Shown here: piece after piece, positions 6,966-12,501 of the stretch
Numbering within the stretch: the first letter of the stretch is position 1
How the letters are laid out: the number at the start of each line of letters is the position of its first letter
NCBI GenBank assembly: GCA_019247135.1
Contig: JAFAPL010000693.1
Coordinates: 1-12,501, forward strand
DNA from: Chloroflexota bacterium
GTDB taxonomy: Bacteria; Chloroflexota; UBA6077; CF-72
Direction of reading: 5' to 3'
Length of the DNA stretch: 12,501 nt
Notes under the pieces: generated by a model
What the model was told of the DNA's origin: nothing
The model's input: only the letters and a program-made list of their open reading frames with translations
Database searches by the model: none
Made by a program: the position numbers and the translations under genes

Positions 6966-7415
6966 GTGCCGTTTTCACTCGACGACCTGGATCGAATCCG
7001 CGTGCGGGTCGGCATGGGTGAGAAAACACTGCGCGAGATGACGGACACCCAATTTACTGCCTGGTTACGCGGCACCGGCGCGAGGGGCGACATCGGCGTG
7101 GTCAAAACGCGACCGGGCGAGCTCACGATCCCGATCGAAGAACGCGTGCGCGTCTTGAACGACCTCGAAGGTTCCGGTTTCTACATCCCCGACGTGATGG
7201 GCAGTCCTTCAGAGGCACCGTCGATCAACCGCGCGCAGTTGCAAGCGAGCCTGGAGCACCTGACGCAAGCGCGCGAGCACCTGCAGGACGTCCAGGCCGC
7301 GATCAGCGAACTGGGCGAGATCGACCCGCGCGTCAACATGCGCGTGAGTATCCACGGCGCGCTCGAGCTGGTGGAGCTGCTGCGCGGGGCGTTCGAGTCG
7401 CGGCTGAGGGACTAA
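6966..7415 (+). CDS. Hypothetical protein, 149 aa
   Basis: I do not recognise this protein. It is soluble-looking, with no signal peptide or membrane segment. The N-terminal two thirds are mixed and charged (for example MTDTQFTAWLRG, IPIEERVRVLNDLEGSGFYI). From about residue 87 it turns helical and probably coiled-coil (QLQASLEHLTQAREHLQDVQ), and it ends in another amphipathic helix (HGALELVELLRGAFESRL). Codon use matches the neighbours and supports a real gene. The start is GTG with no clear Shine-Dalgarno but a -10-like box close by; ATG at 7014 would be an alternative. It is separated from the glycosidase by a terminator, so it is probably its own transcription unit. Its TAA overlaps the stop of the opposing gene. 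Confidence 0.7.
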   Translation: MPFSLDDLDRIRVRVGMGEKTLREMTDTQFTAWLRGTGARGDIGVVKTRPGELTIPIEERVRVLNDLEGSGFYIPDVMGSPSEAPSINRAQLQASLEHLTQAREHLQDVQAAISELGEIDPRVNMRVSIHGALELVELLRGAFESRLRD

Positions 7416-7984
7416 CGCTCGGCCGCGTCGAGCTCGCGCTGGATGGAGCGATAGCACTCCCGTAGCTCACTCTCGAGCTTCGCCCAATCGGCGTCAGGAT
7501 CTCTGGAGCTGCCGTCTGTGATCGTGTCCACGGTGTTGTTCGCCTCGACGCGCCAGCGGGCAGACTCCACCATCCGCTCGATCGGCAACCCGAAAAGCTC
7601 GCTGTGCAAGGCGGCCATTGCCTCGACGAAAGTCGTTTTGTCGGCACGCCCGATGAGCCTGCGATGTTCGGCGAAATAGTTCACTTCGAGGTCCGCCGCG
7701 TGGATGGGATCAAAGGTCAAGCCTGACCAGCGGCGCGCCATGCGGTAGAAGCGACGGAAATGCTTTCGGACGTTGGCCTCGTCATGATCGACCGGCGCCC
7801 ACGCTGCTGACCCACGCGCCACGTGAAGGGCAGCAACGACGGACAGCGGAAACGGGATATGGAACTGCTCCTGGTTCAACTGGACGATCAACTTGATGAG
7901 TCGAGGCCATTCGCGGTCGTAGTAGGCTCTCCAGCCGCCCGCCTCGAGCCGAGCGATGCGCTCGGCGTCGAGCCGAAAGGCCAT
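7412..7984 (-). CDS. Uncharacterised 190-aa protein, last gene of the carboxylase operon
   Basis: Function unknown. A soluble, mostly helical protein with many aromatic and basic residues. Conspicuous blocks in order are WRAYYDREW, QFHIPFPLSVVAALHVARG, AAWAPVDHD, RRFYRMARRW, LEVNYFAEHRR and MAALHSELFGLP. From memory this spacing (W-x2-YY, A-W-A-P-x-D, R-F-Y, H-R) resembles an uncharacterised family scattered through bacteria, but I cannot name it. ATG at 7984 is chosen because it overlaps the hydroxypyruvate isomerase stop as TGATG, a translational-coupling arrangement; a GTG at 8011 is possible but would overlap more. Placement ties it to the operon's metabolism. Its stop overlaps that of the convergent 149-aa gene by 4 nt, with no terminator between them. 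Confidence 0.78.
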   Translation of the reverse strand: MAFRLDAERIARLEAGGWRAYYDREWPRLIKLIVQLNQEQFHIPFPLSVVAALHVARGSAAWAPVDHDEANVRKHFRRFYRMARRWSGLTFDPIHAADLEVNYFAEHRRLIGRADKTTFVEAMAALHSELFGLPIERMVESARWRVEANNTVDTITDGSSRDPDADWAKLESELRECYRSIQRELDAAER

Positions 7985-8766
7985 CAGCCGCGCCGGTCGC
8001 GCGGCAGCCACTCGAGGGCGGCTTCAGTCGAGCCCGCAGGCCGGTATTCGAGCCCGACCGCCCCGTCGTATCCGAGCTCATCCAGCTCGGCGAGAAACTC
8101 GCGGATTGGCTGCTGCCCGGTGCCCGGCTCGTGTCGCCCGGGCACGTCAGCGATCTGCACGTGCTCCACGAGGTCGCGATACGTTCGCAGCGCCTGGCGA
8201 GCGTCGCCACCCATCATGCCCACGTGGTACTGGTCCAGTTGCAAGCGTATGGATGGATGGTCGACCGCCTGAACAATGGCGGCGGCGCGTTCCGGCGTGT
8301 CTGCCAGGTAGCCAGGCATGTCGACCGTGTTGATGTTTTCCACAAGGACATAGACCCCCGCGTCCTCCGCCCGTGAGGCGACTTTTCTCAGGTTCTGCAC
8401 GGCGGTTCGCTCGGCCTGCGCGCGACCGACACCTGGCGGTACGACACCCGCGATCGCGTTCAACCTGTGCGTGCCGAGTTCGGCGGCGGTCTCGAGCGCG
8501 TCGCGGATGCTGTCCTCGAACTCGGTTTCACGTCCAGGCAAGCACAGCAGTCCGCGCTCGCCGGCTTCCCAGTCGCCCGGATAGGGATCGAACAGGACCA
8601 GCTCGAGGTCGTACTCGGCCAACAGCGCCCGCAGGCGTGTCTGATCGAGGCCATGCACGAAAAGGATCTCGATCTTGCGAAAACCGGCCTGAGCAGCGGC
8701 CGCGAAGCGGTCGTAGATGTCCAGCTCCGGCCAGAGCATCGTCAAGTTTGCGGCGAAGGTCGGCAT
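7984..8766 (-). CDS. hyi: Hydroxypyruvate isomerase (TIM-barrel sugar isomerase)
   Basis: Interconverts hydroxypyruvate and tartronate semialdehyde (EC 5.3.1.22) in glyoxylate/glycerate metabolism. The 260 residues agree with the E. coli Hyi length (258). Motifs align along the whole chain: FAANLTMLWPE at the N-terminus, GDWEAGERGL and LPGRE (about 64-80), LVENINTVDMPGY (Glu143), LQLDQYH (Asp178), HVQIADVPGRHEPGTG (Gln204) and VGLEYRP (Glu240). Glu143, Asp178, Gln204 and Glu240 are the expected metal and catalytic positions of this fold. The open frame extends upstream to 8913, but that extension lies inside the neighbouring gene, and ATG 8766 gives the family's N-terminus. It starts 10 nt after the dehydrogenase stop. 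The close relative OtnI (2-oxo-tetronate isomerase) is the main alternative activity. Confidence 0.9.
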   Translation of the reverse strand: MPTFAANLTMLWPELDIYDRFAAAAQAGFRKIEILFVHGLDQTRLRALLAEYDLELVLFDPYPGDWEAGERGLLCLPGRETEFEDSIRDALETAAELGTHRLNAIAGVVPPGVGRAQAERTAVQNLRKVASRAEDAGVYVLVENINTVDMPGYLADTPERAAAIVQAVDHPSIRLQLDQYHVGMMGGDARQALRTYRDLVEHVQIADVPGRHEPGTGQQPIREFLAELDELGYDGAVGLEYRPAGSTEAALEWLPRDRRG

Positions 8767-8776
8767 GCTCGTTCGC

Positions 8777-9655
8777 CTAGTGCTGGGGCACGGTGACGCC
8801 GGCGGGCTCCTCCCAGAGCTTGACCAGCGCTGCCATGTCTTCGTTGGCCATGCCGCGTGCGTTCGCCTCGACGAACCGCTGCTCGGCCAGACCGCCCAGC
8901 AGAAGGGGCACACCGGCGCCCCGCGCCTCGGCGTGAATCAACCCGAGGTCCTTGAGAATCAGCCCGACTGGCGTGGCGCCCGAAAAATCGCGTGAGATGA
9001 AGCGCGGCATGTTGCGCGTCATCATCGTCGACCCGCCGAAGGACGTCCCGATCAGATCGAGGACAACCTGGGGATCGGCTCCCAGGCGCGCGCCAAAGAC
9101 GGCCGCCTCGGCGATTGCCGCGGTGTGTACGCCGACCAGCAGCTGATTGATCAGCTTGACGACCTGACCTGCTCCGACCGGGCCGCACAGCTTGATGTTC
9201 TTGCCGAATGTCTGGAAGACGGGCAGCGCCCGATCGAACACGGCCTGCTCGCCGCCGACCATCACCGTCAGCGTCCCGCCCTGCGCGCCGGCCGGGCCGC
9301 CAGAGACGGGCGCGTCGAGGAAGTCAGCGCCGTGCGCTTTCAGCTGCTCGGCGCACCAGCGATTCAAGTCCGGGCTGACGGTCGAATGGTCGATATAGAT
9401 CTGTCCGGCTCGGGCCTTGCCGGCCATCTCGGTGTAGACGGTCTGAACGGATTCCGGGGTAGGCAGCGCCGTCATGACGACGTCCGCGCGTTCGGCGACC
9501 TGCGCCGCCGAGTCAGCGGTGGTTGCGCCCTCAGCCGCGAGCGCGTCGACAGCGGGGCGCGAGCGGTTGAAGACGTGCACGCTGTAGTTGGCGGCCAGGA
9601 GCCGCTGCGTCATGGGTCGGCCCATCTTGCCAAGGCCGACGAAACCTGCCTGCAT
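8777..9655 (-). CDS. Beta-hydroxyacid dehydrogenase (tartronate semialdehyde reductase / 3-hydroxyisobutyrate dehydrogenase family)
   Basis: NAD(P)-dependent oxidoreductase, 292 aa, usual for the family. It has an N-terminal Rossmann motif GFVGLGKMGRPM, the substrate-binding motif DAPVSGGPAGAQGGTL, the catalytic-lysine motif GAGQVVKLINQ (Lys167) and KDLGL near the C-terminus. After the second beta strand the sequence reads FNRSR rather than an acidic residue, which suggests NADP(H). Two roles are plausible. Next to hydroxypyruvate isomerase it would reduce tartronate semialdehyde to glycerate (EC 1.1.1.60). Beside a methylcrotonyl-CoA carboxylase it could be 3-hydroxyisobutyrate dehydrogenase of valine breakdown. 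I favour the first, because isomerase and reductase are adjacent. ATG 9655 is used; TTG 9664 is possible. It begins 17 nt after the carboxylase stop. Confidence 0.85.
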   Translation of the reverse strand: MQAGFVGLGKMGRPMTQRLLAANYSVHVFNRSRPAVDALAAEGATTADSAAQVAERADVVMTALPTPESVQTVYTEMAGKARAGQIYIDHSTVSPDLNRWCAEQLKAHGADFLDAPVSGGPAGAQGGTLTVMVGGEQAVFDRALPVFQTFGKNIKLCGPVGAGQVVKLINQLLVGVHTAAIAEAAVFGARLGADPQVVLDLIGTSFGGSTMMTRNMPRFISRDFSGATPVGLILKDLGLIHAEARGAGVPLLLGGLAEQRFVEANARGMANEDMAALVKLWEEPAGVTVPQH

Positions 9656-9672
9656 AGAAGCCAAGGGTAACG

Positions 9673-11661
9673 CTACGTGTCGTTTTCGTCGGCCGCGTCG
9701 CCGAGGTTTGACTCGGGGCTGCCGAGCTCGACCAGAACGGTGCCCGCGGTGACGGGCTCGCCGGCGTTGACGCAGACGGCCGACACCACGGCGGAGTGTG
9801 GCGCCTCGACGACGTGCTCCATCTTCATCGCCTCAATGACCACGAGCGGTTGGTTTTGCTCGACCTGATCGCCCGGTTCGACGTTGATCTTGACGACACG
9901 GCCCGGCATGGACGCCGTGAGCTGGCCGCTGGCAGCCGCGGAGCGTGAACCAGTCGCCCCGCCCTCGAGCTCGGCCGCGGGCGCGCGCACCAACCGATAC
10001 CTGCGATCGTTCCACAGCACAACGCGCAGGTCATCGTCGATGTCGTGGACGGCGACCGCGTCCCCGTCTACGGACACGCCATTGTGCGACAGGGCCACGC
10101 GGTGCTCCGCCGAGCCGATACGAACGACGCCACCCCGTTCGCGCAGGTCGAGCGTCACGCTGGCGGCGTGCCGTTGGCCCGAGTACAGCCATGCCGTAGG
10201 CTGATCGAGCCGGCCGATACGCCAGGCATCGCGGCGTTGCCACGGGTTTCCAACGGGCTTCGGCCCGAGTACGTCGAGCGCGCTGGCCGCCGCGAGCACC
10301 TGGCTCGGTGGTTCAGCGAGCTGGTCGAGCATGCCACGATCCTCCAGGAAGGCCGTGTCGATATCACTAGCACGAAAAGCCGCATCGTCGAGCACGGCCA
10401 GGAGCAGGTCGAGGTTGTTTCGGATTCCGTCAAGCCGCGTGCCCCCCAGTGCGCGCGACAGACGCTCGATGCTTTCCATGCGCGTAGGCGCATGCGCGAT
10501 CACTTTCGCCAGCAGCGAGTCGTAGTAGGGCGAGACGCGGGTGCCTGGTTCGATCCAGCTATCGACGCGAACGTCAGGCGGAAACGCGACGGTCCGCACA
10601 ACGCCAGTCGATGGCGCCCAGCCCGCCAGCGGGTCCTCGGCGACGACGCGCACCTCGATGGCGTGCCCGTCAAGACGGACATCCGCCTGAGACAAACGCA
10701 GCGGCTCGCCTGAGGCGACGCGCAGTTGTTGCTCGACCAGGTCCAGGCCGGTGACAACTTCGGTCACCGGATGTTCGACCTGGAGCCGAGCATTCACTTC
10801 CAGGAATGAAAACTGGCCGTCGTCGTCGAGCAGGAATTCGACCGTGCCCGCGTTCGAATAGCCCGCCAGACGGCCCAGCCGAACCGCGGCTTCGCCCATC
10901 GACGTGCGCAACGAAGCGTTCATGGCCGGCGACGGCGTTTCCTCGACAAGCTTCTGATTGCGCCGCTGAATGCTGCACTCGCGCTCGCCCAGGTACAGCA
11001 GCGTGCCGTGCTGATCCCCGAGGATCTGCACTTCAACGTGGCGGGGTCGAGGCACGTACCGCTCGAGCAGAACGCGATCATCACCGAAGCTGCTCATAGC
11101 CTCGCGCCGCGCAGCCTCCAGCGCCGTCGGAAACACAGCCAGGTCCTCGACCAGACGCATGCCGCGCCCACCGCCGCCTGCGCTCGCTTTGATCAGCACT
11201 GGCGCTCCGATGCGCTCCGCCTGCTGCATCAGCACGCCGTTCGTCTGGTCGGCGCCATGATAGCCGGGCAGGGTGGGCACTCCGGCTGACTCGGCCAGGG
11301 CCTTCGCTGGTGCCTTGCTACCCAACGCGCGCATGGCTTCGGGCGGCGGCCCGATCCAGACAAAGCCCGCCGCGCGGCACGCGTCGGCAAAGTCAGCGTT
11401 TTCGGAGAGGAAGCCATAGCCGGGGTGGATCGCTGCCACTCCCGCGCCGCGGGCCGCCCCGAGAATCGCGGACACATTCAGGTAGCTCTCGGCTGGCAGG
11501 GCGGCGCCGATCGGCAGCGCAGCGTCGGCCAGCCGCACGTGTAGCGCTCCCGCGTCGGCCGCTGAGTACACCGCGCTCGCGCGCACCCCCAGGCGACGAC
11601 ACGTCCTGATGATGCGTACGGCAATCTCGCCACGGTTGGCGATCAGGACGGAGTCGATCAC
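9673..11661 (-). CDS. Acyl-CoA carboxylase biotin carboxylase/biotin carrier subunit (methylcrotonyl-CoA carboxylase alpha type)
   Basis: Carboxylates its own biotin with ATP and bicarbonate and hands CO2 to the carboxyltransferase encoded upstream. 662 aa, normal for bacterial MCC/PCC alpha. Biotin carboxylase N-domain ([28 protein letters not shown]); ATP-grasp with the glycine loop [11 protein letters not shown]; catalytic [15 protein letters not shown] (Glu288, Asn290, Arg292; the usual Thr at 291 is Ala); and [13 protein letters not shown] with Arg338. A linker/BT region (about 450-575) follows, then a C-terminal biotinyl domain with EAMKMEH (biotinylated Lys613). The GTG start overlaps the upstream stop as GTGA. 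Assignment to MCC rather than propionyl- or geranyl-CoA carboxylase rests on the partner subunit. Confidence 0.92.
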   Translation of the reverse strand: MIDSVLIANRGEIAVRIIRTCRRLGVRASAVYSAADAGALHVRLADAALPIGAALPAESYLNVSAILGAARGAGVAAIHPGYGFLSENADFADACRAAGFVWIGPPPEAMRALGSKAPAKALAESAGVPTLPGYHGADQTNGVLMQQAERIGAPVLIKASAGGGGRGMRLVEDLAVFPTALEAARREAMSSFGDDRVLLERYVPRPRHVEVQILGDQHGTLLYLGERECSIQRRNQKLVEETPSPAMNASLRTSMGEAAVRLGRLAGYSNAGTVEFLLDDDGQFSFLEVNARLQVEHPVTEVVTGLDLVEQQLRVASGEPLRLSQADVRLDGHAIEVRVVAEDPLAGWAPSTGVVRTVAFPPDVRVDSWIEPGTRVSPYYDSLLAKVIAHAPTRMESIERLSRALGGTRLDGIRNNLDLLLAVLDDAAFRASDIDTAFLEDRGMLDQLAEPPSQVLAAASALDVLGPKPVGNPWQRRDAWRIGRLDQPTAWLYSGQRHAASVTLDLRERGGVVRIGSAEHRVALSHNGVSVDGDAVAVHDIDDDLRVVLWNDRRYRLVRAPAAELEGGATGSRSAAASGQLTASMPGRVVKINVEPGDQVEQNQPLVVIEAMKMEHVVEAPHSAVVSAVCVNAGEPVTAGTVLVELGSPESNLGDAADENDT

Positions 11662-12501
11662 ATACGGAATACTCCGAACGTCGTGCTCGGAATTGGAGCG
11701 TTCAGGGCCGCAGCGAGGCCGAGCCCCAGGACCTGGCGCGTGTCCAGCGGATCAATGACGCCGTCGTCCCACAGGCGCGCCGTCGAGTAGTACGGATTGC
11801 CCTCGGCCTCGTACGCCGACAGGATCGGCTCGGTGAACGCCTCGCGTTCGGCGCGTGACATCTCGCGTCCGTGACGGTGCAGGTTGTCCAGACGCACTTG
11901 CAGCAGGACACTGGCTGCCTGCTGTCCACCCATCACGCTGATGCGTGCGTTGGGCCAGATCCACAACTGTCGTGGGGCGTAGGCGCGACCGCACATGCCG
12001 TAGTTGCCCGCGCCGAAGCTGCTGCCGACCATCAGCGTGAACTTCGGCACCTGCGCGTTTGCCACGGCCATAACCATCTTCGCGCCGTCACGGGCGAGTC
12101 CACGATTTTCGTATTCCCTGCCGACCATGAAGCCGGTGATGTTCTGGAAGAACAACAGTGGAACCCGTCGCTGGCAACACAGCTCGACAAAATGTGCGCC
12201 CTTCAAGCTACTTTCGCTGAACAAAATACCGTTGTTCGCGATGATCCCGACCGGGTAGCCCATCAGGTGCGCAAAGCCAGTCACGAGCGTGGTGCCGTAG
12301 CTCGCTTTGAACTCGTCGAACTCGCTTGCATCGACGATTCGTGCAATCACTTCCCGCATGTCGAACTGCTTTCTCAGGTCGTCGGGGATGATGCCGTACA
12401 GCTCGTACGGGTCGCACAGCGGCTCCCGCACAGGCTGGACGTTCAGCGCGGCGAGACCGGGCTTATCAGCAGGCACATTCGCGAGGATGCTCCGCGCGAT
12501 C
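11658..12501 (-). CDS. Methylcrotonyl-CoA carboxylase carboxyltransferase (beta) subunit, 5' end beyond window
   Basis: Transfers carboxyl from carboxybiotin to an acyl-CoA, probably 3-methylcrotonyl-CoA in leucine or isoprenoid breakdown. The C-terminal ~280 residues are visible, about half of a usual ~535-aa protein. The frame stays open to the right edge, so the GTG at 12476 is internal and not the start. Crotonase-fold motifs typical of MCC beta are [24 protein letters not shown]-like [87 protein letters not shown] and [18 protein letters not shown]. Geranyl-CoA carboxylase beta is the nearest alternative. First gene seen of the minus-strand operon. Confidence 0.92.
   Translation of the reverse strand, partial: IARSILANVPADKPGLAALNVQPVREPLCDPYELYGIIPDDLRKQFDMREVIARIVDASEFDEFKASYGTTLVTGFAHLMGYPVGIIANNGILFSESSLKGAHFVELCCQRRVPLLFFQNITGFMVGREYENRGLARDGAKMVMAVANAQVPKFTLMVGSSFGAGNYGMCGRAYAPRQLWIWPNARISVMGGQQAASVLLQVRLDNLHRHGREMSRAEREAFTEPILSAYEAEGNPYYSTARLWDDGVIDPLDTRQVLGLGLAAALNAPIPSTTFGVFRM

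Noticed and set aside
8767..8913. Upstream extension of the hydroxypyruvate isomerase frame
   Set aside because: It overlaps the end of the dehydrogenase gene, has no similarity to the family N-terminus, and ATG 8766 fits the known start exactly.

Overview
This is GC-rich bacterial DNA with dense protein-coding content. I see no RNA genes, insertion sequences, CRISPR arrays or phage genes. No single gene fixes the taxonomy. The style fits Chloroflexota (Chloroflexi) or a similar environmental GC-rich lineage: a secreted glycosidase-like protein preceded by two 'FGYP/WGAP' repeats, an Ala/Gln-rich efflux-type adaptor with a Gln/Gly tail, and possible leaderless transcription. This placement is inference only.

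Layout. (1) Positions 1-2004, minus strand: a membrane sensor histidine kinase running off the left edge. It has its own candidate promoter and a 14-bp perfect inverted repeat just upstream. (2) 2125-4665, minus: a very large (846 aa) HlyD/RND-type membrane-fusion (periplasmic adaptor) protein. Its middle is a long helical region built of regular 32-33-residue repeats and broken by a Pro-rich, two-Cys loop. No transporter ATPase or permease gene lies beside it in the window. (3) 4666-4930: a divergent intergenic region with a palindromic operator candidate. (4) 4931-6847, plus: a secreted clan GH-A-like glycoside hydrolase with two N-terminal LGFP-like repeats, closed by a very strong intrinsic terminator (6870-6919). 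(5) 6966-7415, plus: a small hypothetical protein, possibly leaderless. It overlaps by 4 nt, tail to tail, with the next block.

(6) 7412-12501, minus: a tightly packed five-gene operon read from the right edge. The order is methylcrotonyl-CoA carboxylase carboxyltransferase (5' end outside the window), the biotin carboxylase/biotin-carrier subunit, a beta-hydroxyacid dehydrogenase of the tartronate-semialdehyde/3-hydroxyisobutyrate type, hydroxypyruvate isomerase, and an uncharacterised 190-aa protein. Junctions are a GTGA overlap, a 17-nt gap, a 10-nt gap and a TGATG overlap. The operon joins a leucine/isoprenoid-type acyl-CoA carboxylase to glyoxylate/hydroxypyruvate-type C3 chemistry.

No clearly unprecedented system is visible. 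The items most worth a second look are the repeat architecture of the adaptor, the mixed-pathway operon with its unknown last gene, and the compact regulatory elements between genes.
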